In this document: in pieces, positions 34,450-46,159 of the stretch
Layout of the letters: each line of letters begins with the position of its first letter
How positions within the stretch are numbered: the first letter of the stretch is position 1
From: Datisca glomerata
Taxonomy: Eukaryota > Streptophyta > Magnoliopsida > Cucurbitales > Datiscaceae
Assembly (NCBI GenBank): GCA_003255025.1
Contig: QANY01013831.1
Span: forward strand, 584,655-648,654
DNA: 64,000 bases
Direction of reading: 5' to 3'
The notes under the pieces: generated by a model
What the model saw: only the letters and a program-made list of their open reading frames with translations
What the model was told of the DNA's origin: nothing
The model's database searches: none
Translations under genes and position numbers: made by a program

Positions 34450-36404
34450 ATCGGTATCAAAGCGGCATTATATATTTGTATATTAAATATTATGTGAGTG
34501 TTCTTGCTTTGTTCATAATATATTTTGATATGTATGAATGGATGAATGATTTATTTTTTGAATTTATGGTTAATGATGAATCGTTAATTGTATGTTGACT
34601 ATGGGGTTTGGCTTTGTTCTTTATTTTTCCTTAGATCTTATGTAAGCCATTTTAGGGTGTAGAAATTTTTGTAATTATATTTTGAATATTATATTGTAAA
34701 ATTCTGATTAGAGAAGACGAAGAACGAGGAGGAAAAAGCAAAAATTGGAATTTCTGGGGAATCCCATTGCCGCACTAGAAATTGGATTTCCAGCGCTGGC
34801 GCCGCCGGTGGTCCAGCGACGGTGATGCCATTGGAAAATTGGCATCTGTGACGCCACCAACAGTGTTGTCGGCAGCAACGCTGCCGTGAAAGTCGCCAGC
34901 AGTTGGATTGATGGTGGAGGTCGGCGGCTGTGGCCGACGGTGGTCGACAGTGGTGGGAGAGTTCTATCATCGGTGGCAATTGTTGTCACTACCAGGGAAG
35001 TTTCGCAGAAACCCTGATACCAAGTTACTTTATCCCTACATAGTTTTACGAAAGCCCTATCTCTATCTTTTATCTTTTCAATTTTAAAATTAATGTAATT
35101 TTAAAATTAATTATTAATTATTAATTTTATGAAAATTAAAATTAATTGACTAATTGAGTTTGGCCCAAGTTTGATAAGTCATTAAATTATTTTTTGACCA
35201 ATCAAATTCAATATTTTTAAAAGATAATTATAGAGATTATTTAATTAGGAAAAATAGTTTATTCTAACTAGAAGGATTTTGTTCAAAGTTTGAACATTAT
35301 GAAGATGGACCTCTGGTGGAGAATGAGCTATTTTGAAAATATGTACTCATGAAGTTCTCTTTGTAATTTTATTTCTAATTTTTAATGATTGTAATATAAA
35401 AATACTCTAGAGTCACCCAGTTCATCATTAGTTTATTTAATTGTTAAATAAATATTTATTGATATGATTGATAACATGACCATGTATCAGTCGATCACAT
35501 ACCATACATGAAACATGATTGGTTAAGATTGTCCTAGTATATTTGTATGGATTTCTTTGTGAAATCAATTGCATGTAAACTGCTAGGTTTTAATTAGTTG
35601 AAACTTGATAATCACACCACTCTAAACACTATAGTAACATTTAGGTTAACCAACTTTATTAAAAGAGTTTTATCAAAGTTTGATGAATGTAATTATTTAG
35701 TTATTCTAAGTTCACCTAATTTTGACTTAGGTTCTTTAGAAGGTTAAATGAACTTACACCAATTAGATTGGATTAACTGTTAATTTCACATTCATAGGGT
35801 TATTGTTTTAACTAGTAATTAATTTAAAATTAATTGATTAGTTAAAATAAAATTACATTATCCTAAAATAGTGAGTGGAAGAATGTTAACATGTCATTGT
35901 AACCTATGTGCCTCACGGTGTAAAAAAAATAACATCGTGAGATACAGTGAGGGCCTCAAGATGGCTCTGTTTTCACTCCCCTAAGGAAGGTTTCGAGTTG
36001 TATCAATACCAATGTTGAACTTCTTAAGAAGATATGACTAAGATGACTTATTCTAAATCAAGTCATGGAATCCAAAATAATGGGTTACACTCATAAAGTC
36101 ACAATTAAGTTTTGAGTGGATAATTGTGACTTGACCAAATTAGCAATACATTATTGTTAAAAGAGAAAATATGAGATATTTTAAGTTTTAATCAATAAGG
36201 ATTAGAATGTCTCAAAGATAATCTAAGATTAATCTGCCTGAACCTAAGGCAACCATTAATAATTAGGTTGTCTTATTGTGGATTAGTATATGCTAAATTT
36301 ATGTGTTTAATATATTACATTCATGCATCACGTTTACTTTCCAAATTCTAGATATTTATTTCAATTAAATTGAATTATGAGTGTTTTATTTTTCAGTTAT
36401 TATT
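34450..36404 (+). other. Element C leader
   Basis: Almost 2 kb between PBS and gag start. It includes a GC-rich block (about 34760-34990) full of GGCGGC, GCCGCC and CCGACGG motifs. Antisense frames over that block (34689-34989) are composition artefacts. The rest is AT-rich and non-coding. Confidence 0.6.
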
Positions 36405-36955
36405 ATGTCTACCATGTGCAACTCTATTACTGCTTTACTAGTGCTTGAGAAATTGAATGGTGATAATTTCATAAGATGAAAATCCAACTCGAACATGTTA
36501 CTAGTTTATGAGCATAATGAATTTATTCTTGTTGAAGAAAGTCCTGAAAGGCGTGCAGTCAATACTTGGATTATTGACATAGGAGCTACCATTGGGGGCG
36601 AGGTAAATATTATCGAGCAAAACCATTCTCCTTCTGTTGTTAGTAGTAACAAAAAGAAGAAGAAGAATGGTAAGGTCAAAAGCAAGAATATTGATGAAAA
36701 GAAGGCCAAAAGGTCAGCCGAGAGCGAGAAGAACAATATTGACAACGAACTCGTAGGAAAATGTTTCCATTATGGGGTTGGATGTCATTGGAAGAGAAAC
36801 TGTAACAAGTATCTCTCTGAGTTGAAAAAGAAAGGTAAATATGATTTACTTGTGGTTGAAGCTTGTTTAGTGTAATATGGTTTGTCATCTTGGATACTGG
36901 ATTCACGAGCCACTAACCATATATGTTATTCTTTGCAGATGCTTGATTCATCAAA
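36405..36955 (+). pseudogene. Element C gag remnant and protease start
   Basis: Gag starts MSTMCNSITALLVLEKLNGDN at 36405 and soon hits a stop. A large internal deletion joins the N-terminus to a lysine-rich stretch. The zinc knuckle reads CFHYGVGCHWKRNC, with Tyr for the second Cys ligand. The protease motif reads WILDSRATNHICYSLQ, with Arg for the Gly of the usual DSGA. Sequence then passes directly into LTR. Confidence 0.75.
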
Positions 36956-37608
36956 CATTTGTGCACAGTTGCAGTGAGTTCCACTATAAAGGCAATTTTG
37001 TGATAAATTAATATTTTGTGTATATCCCTAAAAATATAGGGTGCCTAGAAAATATATATAGATATTATTCTATTGGCCTCGGTGCTGGATTTTTGTGTGC
37101 TAACAACACAGTTGCTATCAGGGTGAAACTTACTAAGATTAAAAGTTAATCAAAAAGCTCTGTGAGAATAATCATTGTATTTTCTCAGAGATTAGTCTCA
37201 CAAAATTATTCCTTCTCTGAAAATCTCTAGATCTCATGTGTTGAGTACATCTAAAGACAGAAAAGTGTTCTTGCTATATTCTACGTGCCGACTCACGTCC
37301 TAGTGTGTTTGGGGATTGACGTGAAAGATCTTGGTGTGGATCTCGAAGTCCGTTGTTCGTGAGAACGCAAGATCATTGATTTACAAGGACGCTTAATTAG
37401 ACTACATAAGTATATTTTCGTATCTATGTATGTCTTCTATTTTATATATAAATATATAATGAATCCGATTGAAAAAAGAGTTTTCAATAAAAGTTTTTAT
37501 TTTATAAATCGTTGACTCGCATTTATTTATTTTTATCGAAAAAGATTCATTTTTAATAAATTTTTAAAAGTCCCACGCTTTCGCCTCGCGAGCGTCGCGT
37601 TTTCAATA
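36956..37608 (+). repeat. Element C 3' LTR, truncated at its 5' side
   Basis: It matches the 5' LTR from its internal TTGTGCACAGTTGCAGTG onward and lacks about 1.55 kb of LTR start. The breakpoint coincides with the palindrome-rich zone of the intact LTR. The terminal CA is mutated to TA (CAATA). Confidence 0.8.
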
Positions 37609-39300
37609 TAAAGGACTACCAACTTGTTAGGGACAAGGAGAGAAGACATGTAAGACCTAATCTTAAATACACCCATGCTAACTTAATTGGCTTTGCTCTA
37701 ATATTAGGTCAAACAATAGCATATAAAGAACCTCAGTCAGTTAGAGAGACATTAAGCAACAAGTTTGCAAAGTAGTCGCTTATTGACATGGACGATGAAA
37801 TGAAATCACTTCACCAAAATCAGATCTCGATCCTAGTAACAAAGCCAGACAAGCAGAAGACAATAGACTATAAATGGATATTTAAGGTAAAAGAGGGTAG
37901 CACTCCAGCAGATCATGTGAGGTTCAAGGCAAGAGTCGTAGCAAAGGGATTTCACCGAAAGAGACGGAATTGACTTCAATGAGATCTTCTCACCAGTGGC
38001 TAAGTAGAAAACAATTAGAATTGTCTTAGCATTGGTGACACAATACATCTGGGAGCTTGAACAGATGGCTGTGAAGACAACTTTTTTTCATGGAGAACTA
38101 AAGGAGACCATCTACATGAGCAACCTTAAAACTTTGAAGTTAGAGGGAAAGAAGAGATGGTATGTCAGCTCAAGAAGTCACTCTATGACTTAAAACGGTC
38201 ACCAAGGCAGTGGTATAAAAGATTCGGCAACTTCATGGAAAAGATTGGCTTTATGAGGAGCTGCTATGACAGTTGCCTGTACTTTGACAGGGATGAAGAT
38301 GAGAAAAGGCATTCTATTTGCTCATTTATGTAGATGACATGTTGCTAGCATGTCATAGCAAGGAAAATATCTTAAAGGTGAAGGGTCTCCTAAATGTTGA
38401 ATTTAATATGGACCTTGGGGAAGTAAAAAAGGATCCTATGTATAGATATAAAAAAGCCAGATAGAAAGAGACCTTAAAGCTCTCTAAAAAAGTATACCTA
38501 CAGAAGTTAACTCAAAGGTTCTCCATGGGGGATGCAAAACCAGTGACCTCACCTATGGCAGCTCACTTTCAGCTGTCAGCTCAGTTGTGTCTCAAGGATG
38601 ACTTGAAGAAGGAAAAGATGGAAAATGTTCCCTATTCTGTGGCTGTGAGATTGATCATGTACACCATGATTAGCACCATATCAGACTTGGCTCACACAAT
38701 CAGTTTTTTGAGTAGGTACATGGCCAACCCTAGAGATGGCCATTGGAAAGCCATGAAATGACTCCTAAGATACATAATAGGTAACATTAATGTGGGTCTG
38801 GTTTATAGTAAAGAAGGGAACATAATCAACTTGATTGGTTATGTTGATTCAGATTATGCATGAGATAAGGACAAAAGGAGGTCCACAATTACCTACGTGT
38901 TCACCCTTAATAGGAATTGCATAAGCTGGAAAACTCAGCTTCAAAACACTATGGCATTGTCTACCATTGAAGTTGAGCACATAGCAACTACCGAGGCGGT
39001 GAAAGAAGCACTTTGGCTACAAGGCTTGCTAAAGGAAATGAGGGTGTATAAAGGTACTGCTACCATTTTCTCAAATAGCCAATCCTCTATCCACCTGTGC
39101 AAAAATCCTATCTTCCACGAGAGAACAAAGCATATGAAAATAAGGTATCATTTTGTGAGATATGTGCTTGAAAAAGGTGAAGTGCATCTAGAGAAAATAT
39201 GCACTAAAGATAACCCAGCACACATGGGGACCAAATTTATCCCAGTTAAGAAGCTCAACCATTCTCTGAGGCTTTTTAAGACTGATACTTGATAATGTGT
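37609..39300 (+). pseudogene. Element A reverse transcriptase and RNase H remnant
   Basis: It continues the element A polyprotein after element C. The RT start is at 37788-37973 (DYKWIFKVKEGSTPADHVRFKARVVAKGF), then broken pieces to the intact active site YVDD at 38327-38338 (LIYVDDMLLAC). The thumb/connection is at 38525-38761 and RNase H at 38897-39292 (CISWKTQLQNTMALSTIEVE, RTKHMKIRYHFVRYVLE). In RNase H the usual DSQS Asp is Asn (39074-39076). Numerous stops and frameshifts. Confidence 0.83.
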
Positions 39301-39385
39301 TTGAGGTGGAGCTACAGACTAAGATCTTGTGTTCACTAAGTGGCTTCTTGTGTGTGCATGTGTTTAAGGAGATCAAGGTGGAGAG

Positions 39386-40451
39386 TGTTGGAAATGATCA
39401 CCTTAAACATGAGTTAAGAAAGAGAAGAACAAAGCTTAAGTAATTAAGCTGGACCACGTCATTTTTCGTAATGGTTGTTAAACTCCCGATCCGGATCGTA
39501 GGATCTTACGATTTTATGATCTTGTTTAATCTTCACGATCTGATTCATAACTAGAATCTTAAATTGGGAGGATTTTACGATCTTATTATATTTTGTTGTC
39601 TTAGATTGGTAGGATCTTACGATCCTACTACGATCTTACGATCCCACTAACCATAATTTTGTAAGGTATTGATAAGAAGATAATATAAAGTTCATTTAAT
39701 CTGTTTAATTTTTAAGTTGTTATTTATTTATTTACATTATACTTCGTAAAATAGTAAAATTTATCATTGATTCATTAACTATATTCAAGAATTTTAATAT
39801 GTAGTTTGGTAAATTATGTTTTTCATAATATTAGTAGTATATAATAGGATCTTACGATCCACGATTCGATCCTACGATCCAATTCATGAGACCTCTCCAC
39901 GATCCTATATAGGATTACGATTCTAACAACTTATGATTTAAACTAAATCACTCATCGAGCTTTACACCTGACAACCCGCGACTCAACATTCTTTGTAGTT
40001 GGTATTTAACCAACTCAACGAACTGATTAAGATACGTGAAATCGTTCTGAGCTTCAGAGTTAGTTTCTTCGAGATTGTGAGATTGCCTTTGAGATGTTGT
40101 AAGCTTTAGAAATTGTATTGTTCGTTTATTGCTTTGTTTGTGAGCTTTGAGCGTTGATCGATGTGTTCATCCAATCTGTAAAGGCATGTTCTTGTGTTCT
40201 ATGTAATTCTTGAAGCATTGGGGAAAATGTTCTGATTTTAGAGCTCAATTGGATGTAAGCTTACATAAAGCCGGACTTGTATAAAACCTGTCTTTCTCTT
40301 CTTCTTCTATTCTTATTTTCATCTTCTCCATATCTCTGTTCTTGGTTTTTTAAGTAATTTTTTTGTCTAAGGGTATTTTTTGGAGATTTCTCTCAATAGG
40401 GATTGAGTCGAGGATTGATCTTGATTATAGTTTGGTAATCTGAAGAAAACA
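39386..40451 (+). repeat. Element A 3' LTR, interrupted by element D
   Basis: It begins TGTTGGAAATGATCACC after the purine tract and ends GAAGAAAACA. Without the D insertion it is about 604 bp, comparable to the 614-bp 5' LTR. Divergence between the two LTRs is clear by eye, so the host element is old. Confidence 0.85.
39474..39930. mobile_element. Element D: 457-bp GATC-rich non-autonomous element in the LTR of A
   Basis: It begins GTTGTTAAACTCCCGATCC and ends GATTCTAACAAC, so the termini are inverted (GTTGTTA). The interior is full of near-palindromic GATCGTAGGATC / GATCTTACGATC motifs at both ends with an AT-rich centre. The flanks TAATG and TTATG look like a 5-bp target duplication with one mismatch. 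The 5' LTR of A lacks it at the same site. A related copy is at 61774-62520. The superfamily is not recognised. Confidence 0.7.
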
Positions 40452-40665
40452 TTAAAAGATGAGGGAAAAAGCAGTGTCGTGAACCATGATTTAAAAACTT
40501 TTATGGGCAAGATTTAATACATCAAATTGCAAATTCACTTTCACTCAATAAATACAAACTTAGATTTTCATATCAGAATGCCACACCTTTGTATGACGAA
40601 AATGAAGATCATTGAACTGAGTAACAAACAATTTTCTTTTCTTGTATTTATTTTAAACTCTGATT

Positions 40666-42519
40666 TTAAGACAACCAACCACAACAAGTATAGTGGGACA
40701 TCGACGACGGCATTAGTCCGGTATGACGAATATATTCGGCTTGGGCAGCTGTTCTTTCCGCATCACGATTCCTTCTAGATTCAGCTGCCGCTCGCTTCTC
40801 CTCTGATTGTTGCCTCGCCAATGCGATCTTCTTCATCATTCTTACTTGTGCTTGTGCTCTCATTTGTTCAACTTGAGCCTAACAAATTTTTGAACTTTCA
40901 AATCAGCCAACTGATTGATTCCGCAAGGCCGCGATTACAAAACAGTATAAGTATAGAGTGTTTTTGCGATTTCAAATACCTCGATATTTCGCATCTCGGA
41001 TTCGAGTTTCGCCTTTTGATGACTTTCCCATGCTTGGATTTTGATCTCTTCACGTTTATATCTGATCAATGTTAATAAAAACATCCCCATATTAGTATGC
41101 GTAAAAATAAGCGTAGTTAGTTAAGAGTTTGAAGCGTGTTTGAGTATAGAGAGGAAACCTTGCCGTATGTTTTGATTTTTCCGCTTCCTCCCAGGCAGTT
41201 GCACGTTTTTCAAACTCAACCCGCTCGAGTTCCTCCTTCTCAGCCGCCTCCGCATTCTTCCTATCCCTTTCCTGCTCGTCTTTACTCGCCCACGCGGCAA
41301 TATTCATCTTACCGAGCTTCACACCGAGCGCTACAATCTCCCGTCTCGTCTTCACCTTCAATTCCTCTTCCGTCAACTCCTTGCACTCTTCGTTCATGAT
41401 TTGCTCCGTAGGCGTTGGAGCCGGTGCATTTCTTCGAGGCGTAGACGGGATCGAAGAAGTCGGGCTGCGTAATGGAGACGCCCCCATTGGAGTAGTCGTT
41501 CGGGATGGCTCCTGGCTTGGTACGGGGGTCATTTCCGTTCCCATGTCTCTCATCGATACGGCTCTGACGGCCGGGATGCCTGAAGAATGATCATATTATT
41601 ACTATCATTAACATTATCAGACTCAGGGGAATGAATCAACGTACATAGAGAATTAAACAAAAGGGAAATCTTAGCTTATTAGTACCTGAAGTAGCATCCT
41701 CAGGAGAGACATTTGAGCATGACAGATCCATCTCACCTACATCCTTCAAATCCTTAGTTTGAGAACATGGATCAATCAACACATTCCCGCCATAGGCTCG
41801 GGTCTCATCCACAGGCGTAAACGAGAACTTATCGAACCCAATTCCCGATCCAGGATGACAGAAATCGACCCGTTTCGTCTCCGCTACTCTTCCAAGAGAC
41901 AACCTATGATCAGAACTAGCCAATTCCGGAGCAACCTTCACCATGTTTGTCACAGGCAACCTATATCCCGGGTTCTGAGAAACGTTCTTCTTAGCGTAGT
42001 TCATTTGTACATTCTGCCTACTCATTATCCATTTCTCCGCGTCGTTCCACTTAGATGACATCGGTCGCGAAAGCGACCGTGTAATCGAGCCATGTCCTGA
42101 TCTCTCCCCTTTGTGAAACTCAAAGCTGGAAGAACTCGCGTTGCTATCGTAATCGGGATTTTCGTCTTCGGTTATTCGGACCGGGTGAATTGCGTTCGTA
42201 CTACTACTAGTGCTGTCGTTTTTCGGGTGCTTTCGGAGTCTACCAGTGTCACCATTTTCCCTAGGCAACAGGTCTTTTCGGTGGTCAGAAGGGTCTAATT
42301 TTGCTCCCTTTGAAACTTTTTCTAGTTGAAGTTCTAAGCTTAGAGATTTCACTGCACAACATTAACATGTTTCTATATCAGTATTTATCAGCAGATAAAG
42401 GCTAAAAACGTAAAAGCACCCAACGAATTGGACTGCTTTTCAATTATATCCCCTGTAAAATTAGTCAAAGAAGGCCTATTTTTTTTCTAATTTTGCCTAA
42501 ATATAACCCCAAAATCATG

Positions 42520-42550
<31 letters not shown>

Positions 42551-43108
42551 AACCTTCATCATCAAAGTCATCATTTTTGGAGGCTAATAAGCCATTATTG
42601 ACAAACTCAGAATCCTCAAGCTTGGAAGGAGAAGTTCTTGAAGAATTACTATTTGATCCTTCCTTCTTCCTCTGATGATGAGGTCCCATTAACTTCATCC
42701 TTAGTTTACTCGGAGAAATTATACCAGTCTGCAATTCCATAAAACATAAAGGATTAAAAATGAAATAAATCATTTTCAATCTTAAAAATCTACACTCAAC
42801 CAGAACAATTAATTTACTCTGTTTCAAGCCCAGTAAAAATTAATGGAAATGGAACATACCCACCATTAATGATTTAGCCAAGCTCCATTACAGATATCAT
42901 GAACCCAGAAAATCTATAAAATTTTGGTTCAGCAATTATCACAAACAAATCACAGGCATAAACCACAAACCCAAAAGAACAGATTTTGTTTAAAATCCAA
43001 AAAGAAGGGAAGAAAAAAAGAAAATCTAAGAGATAGGTACTTGAAATTTCTTGATGTTGTACTAGAGAAGAACAAGACCTGGACTTTGTGTATCCTCTCG
43101 TACTCCAT
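40666..43108 (-). CDS. Remorin family protein (long group, related to Arabidopsis At2g02170), six exons
   Basis: Plant-specific scaffold protein of plasma-membrane nanodomains. Exons from start to stop: 43108-43079, 42728-42554, 42351-41686, 41579-41159, 41061-40980, 40878-40666. They sum to 1587 nt (528 aa) with GT-AG borders and continuous frame. The N-terminus MEYERIHKVQ, then TGIISPSKLRMKLMGPH, matches the long remorins I recall from Arabidopsis (about 490-510 aa). The middle (about 69-400) is a Ser/Pro/Arg-rich disordered region with VSMRDMGTEMTPVPSQEPSR. The Remorin_C domain covers about residues 417-518 (ATAWEEAEKSKHTARYKREE, IQAWESHQKAKLESEM, AEEYIR-like helix end) and is predicted coiled coil. 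The last residues YTCCGWLS supply cysteines for lipid anchoring, as in other remorins. The gene lies directly beyond element A. No frame damage is seen. Confidence 0.9.
42519..42551. repeat. Compound (CA)n(GA)n microsatellite in remorin intron 2
   Basis: A run of about eight CA followed by about eight GA dinucleotides directly beside the exon 2 donor site. On the transcribed strand it is a CT/GT run just inside the intron, so length changes might affect splicing. Confidence 0.9.
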
Positions 43109-43279
43109 TAGATCACTTTCTCTCTCGTCTTTCTCTCTCTTATGAGTGAAAATGAAGCAGAGAAGCAAAGCAGTTCAGCTGGTGGGTGAATGAAGGACTG
43201 CTGCAAGCAAAAACGTAGGCTCTGTTTTTGAGAGTCTATTAGCTGACAGGTGTGAGTCTTCACTGGGTCTCAATTGCCT

Positions 43280-43333
43280 ACACGTCATCTTCATTACAGT
43301 TCATGCAGTAACGAATCGGGTCTCGCCACGTCA
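43280..43333 (-). promoter_or_regulatory. Two TGACGTGK bZIP-type motifs upstream of the remorin gene
   Basis: On the gene's strand, TGACGTGT (43280-43287) and TGACGTGG (43326-43333) lie 172-225 bp upstream of the ATG, 46 bp apart. This is the core bound by plant TGA/ABF-type bZIP factors. Function is inference from motif and position only. Confidence 0.4.
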
Positions 43334-44274
43334 ACGTATAGCGATAATCAAATGTGATTTCGTGAGATCGGCGATTTTTTATTCCTTGCCGAGGAATTGC
43401 TAATTTACAAAATTAAAGCTCGCTCTTTCTACGTGGGTAAAGTATCTGAAATTGAGAATATGATTTAAGGATTTGAATTCTCAATCGTTTTTATTTAATC
43501 TAATGGAAGAGAGACGATTTGGTGGATTTTAGTCGTTTGATCTGATTTAAAAAGCTTAGATCTTTCTCATTGATTTTAGTTATTTATATTTTTACATTTT
43601 TGAAGATTCAATCCGAATCGTTCAAATCTCATTACATCAAAACTTATGAAAACACTTTGTTATATATTAATGATAGACAATTCAAATCTTATAACACGGT
43701 CAGTAAAGTTCTCACAATTATGGCTTAGTAGTGGTGATTTAAATCATAGTTCTTCTATTGTTTTTTTAAAATGTCATGAGTAAAATTTGATTCACTTATA
43801 TCATTCATGTTAAACATCAGATTGATGTAATAAAAATTTCTTATTTACATATTTAATATGTAATTTATAAAGTATTGTAGTATTCAACGTCATTATGATA
43901 ACGACAAATCATGTAACATGAGATTACATAATTATGTTATAAGCTATATTAGTCTTCTTCATTATTCTCTAGAGATAGAGATAGGAGATGAAAATGTATA
44001 AACTGATATGTAAGATTGTGGTTTCATAGAGGGAGAAGAAGACGAGAAGGTCTGGGAAATGATAGAAAGAAGAAATGGGTATTGGACAGTGGCATGATGG
44101 AAAGAAGAATTTCATTTTTCCCTGCATAGTAACTGTTTAGAGAAGTGGGTCATCATAATCAATCACTCTTTCTTTTCTATTAAAAGAAATTGTCTTTTTC
44201 CAAAACAATATTCTTATATGATTTTTTACTAAATAAAAAAATACAACTAAATTTATAAATAAAAAATACAACCA

Positions 44275-44302
44275 AATATATATATATATATATATATATA
44301 TT
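44275..44302. repeat. (TA)n microsatellite
   Basis: About 14 uninterrupted TA dinucleotides in AT-rich intergenic DNA. Confidence 0.95.
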
Positions 44303-45909
44303 AGTTCTCCATATCGATTGTCTGGACAAATAAATGTGATTTTTTTTTAGAAAAAACATAAAAAGCAAGCTTACAAATAAAATTTGGATATACTAATTTT
44401 TCTTTTTTTGCAAAAACAAATTAATTTATTTTGTACGATTTTGGTATATTTATTTTTTTTGGAAAAGCAAATTATTTTCCTTTACGTTTATTTTTTAAGG
44501 GGTGTTCAAATCACGAGGAAAGACCCATAGCTATGAGCAATTTGGCAGAGTTCTATTGTTTTTTTTATAGAAAAGAAAGCCAATAAAATTGAATGTGTGA
44601 TCAAAAGCCTTGGGGGGTTCATTTTTCTAAGAGATGCAAGTATAATTCTTGAAATTGTGATATTTTCTTAGAAAAACCATTTGAGCAATTAATTTTTTAT
44701 AGAAATGATGATGTATTTGAATTAAAGTACCTTCTCTTCACATAAAATTATAATGAAATTTTGAGAACAATATGATGTTAGAATGATACTTTTATACATA
44801 CTATATAAGAGTACTATGCTCGTCGTGTATCAGTTAAAGATTAATTATTTTTTATTATTTGAAAAGTTGAGAGGAAAATATTTAAATTCGATTTTTGAAG
44901 AATTTCGACTACCAATTGAGCAATATTACCAGATGTTACAAAGAATCACCTTAGTTTAGTGCTTCCTAGATTATAATTACATTAGCAAACAAAAGCGATT
45001 AACACATGTTAATAGAGGTTTAAATTGCTAATGATTTATGAAAGTTTAATGATAAAAAAACTTAGTAAATAGAATTGAGGAAATTAAAATTATATAGGCT
45101 AAATTGGCCACAAACAATATATTTAAGGATAAAAAACGAATTTTATCCTAATTTAAAAGGGAAAATTAGGAGTCAAAGGCTCCGTACAAAGGTTAATCGG
45201 GCAGTCAAAGGCCTACGAAGGGCAGTTGAAAATTAATTCACCAGTTTGGTACAATTTATTTTCTGAAGATCAATCTAGTGGTTGAGATTCACCGACTAAA
45301 ATTGACTTGTAAGTTACCACTACAATCACATCCTATGATATGATTTTATTCTGTGAAAATAAATTCCATCATATCAAAGATCTCACTATGAGAGAATTTG
45401 TTACTTTAATCACGACCATCGTTTTGAAACTGATGGACTCAATCATCTTAGCGCTTTTGTCGATATGAGTTTGACAATTTTTTTTTTAAAATTATATTTA
45501 CGTCGTTCATTTACATTCTTTCAATGAACGTTCCAAATATAACATAATCCTCTCATGTTTCACGAACATAAGAGAATCTTGATTCTTCTTTTGTCACCTA
45601 TAATTTTTTTTATTTTCTCACTCTATTATTTTTTCAAAAATTAGAATCATGATTTTCAACGTCTAAATTTTAATTAGGGTCAAATATATTATATTTCTTA
45701 AACGTTTTTCTAAACATCATATTTAAATATTTGAAACATAATATTGTTAGATTTTATTTAATAATCTTAGACCGATTAAGATATTTGACAACTTTAAAGT
45801 ATAAAATGATGTGTTGTACATTCATAAATTAAATAAATATATCATTTTAATTACTAATAAAATATCAACATATTAAATAAGATTTAGAGTGCCAATGCAT
45901 TTGCTATTT

Positions 45910-46090
45910 TACTATTATATTTAACAATCGGTGTTATTGTGAGTTCGGCATATGTTCACACATATGAATGTAGGTTCGAGACACTAGCTATATGATTTAG
46001 TTGGGTTTATTAAGGGATTAGGTTAGCCTTTGCCTACTAAAAATGAACTGTTTCGATGTTCATATATATAATTTGTAATGAAAAAAAATC
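45910..46090 (+). mobile_element. SINE-like fragment 1
   Basis: Contains a pol III B-box-like AGGTTCGAGACAC (about 45971) and a 3' portion with TTAGGTTAGCCTTTGCCTACTA (about 46019). The same 3' motif recurs at about 46371, suggesting a short repeat family. No full A box is recognised and the ends are undefined. Confidence 0.33.
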
Positions 46091-46159
46091 ACCTTCATTT
46101 TAGAAGAATTTTTAAATTTTAATTAATGATATTGTGTTGTATTCTAACTTAGAACGTTC

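Larger units (their letters stand above)
32187..37608 (+). mobile_element. Copia-type element C with pol deletion, inserted in element A
   Basis: The 5' LTR (32187-34449) begins TGTCGGGGGTGATACCC and ends CTTTCAACA, followed by a PBS-like TCGGTATCAAAGC. A long leader, a gag fragment and the first residues of protease follow. The sequence then jumps into the 3' part of a second LTR (36956-37608). The target duplication is TATAG (32182-32186) and TAAAG (37609-37613). One deletion from protease into the 3' LTR removed integrase, RT and RNase H. The host reading of element A (linker, then RT) continues across the insertion. Confidence 0.82.
19809..40451 (+). mobile_element. Copia retrotransposon A, interrupted by nested elements B, C and D
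   Basis: The 5' LTR (19809-20422) and 3' LTR (39386-40451) share the same sequence, starting TGTTGGAA. A PBS (TGGTACTAGAGC) follows the first and a purine tract (AAGGTGGAGAG) precedes the second. Gag, protease, integrase, reverse transcriptase and RNase H occur in Copia order but are split. Element B (20768-30144) interrupts gag, element C (32187-37608) lies between integrase and RT, and D (39474-39930) sits in the 3' LTR. Removing them leaves about 5.4 kb, a normal Copia size. The flanks TATAA and TTAAA are only a weak target-duplication match. Confidence 0.88.

Noticed and set aside
34689..34989. Antisense ORFs over the GC-rich leader block of element C
   Set aside because: GC composition alone keeps these frames open; the amino-acid pattern is repetitive His/Arg/Ala/Pro.
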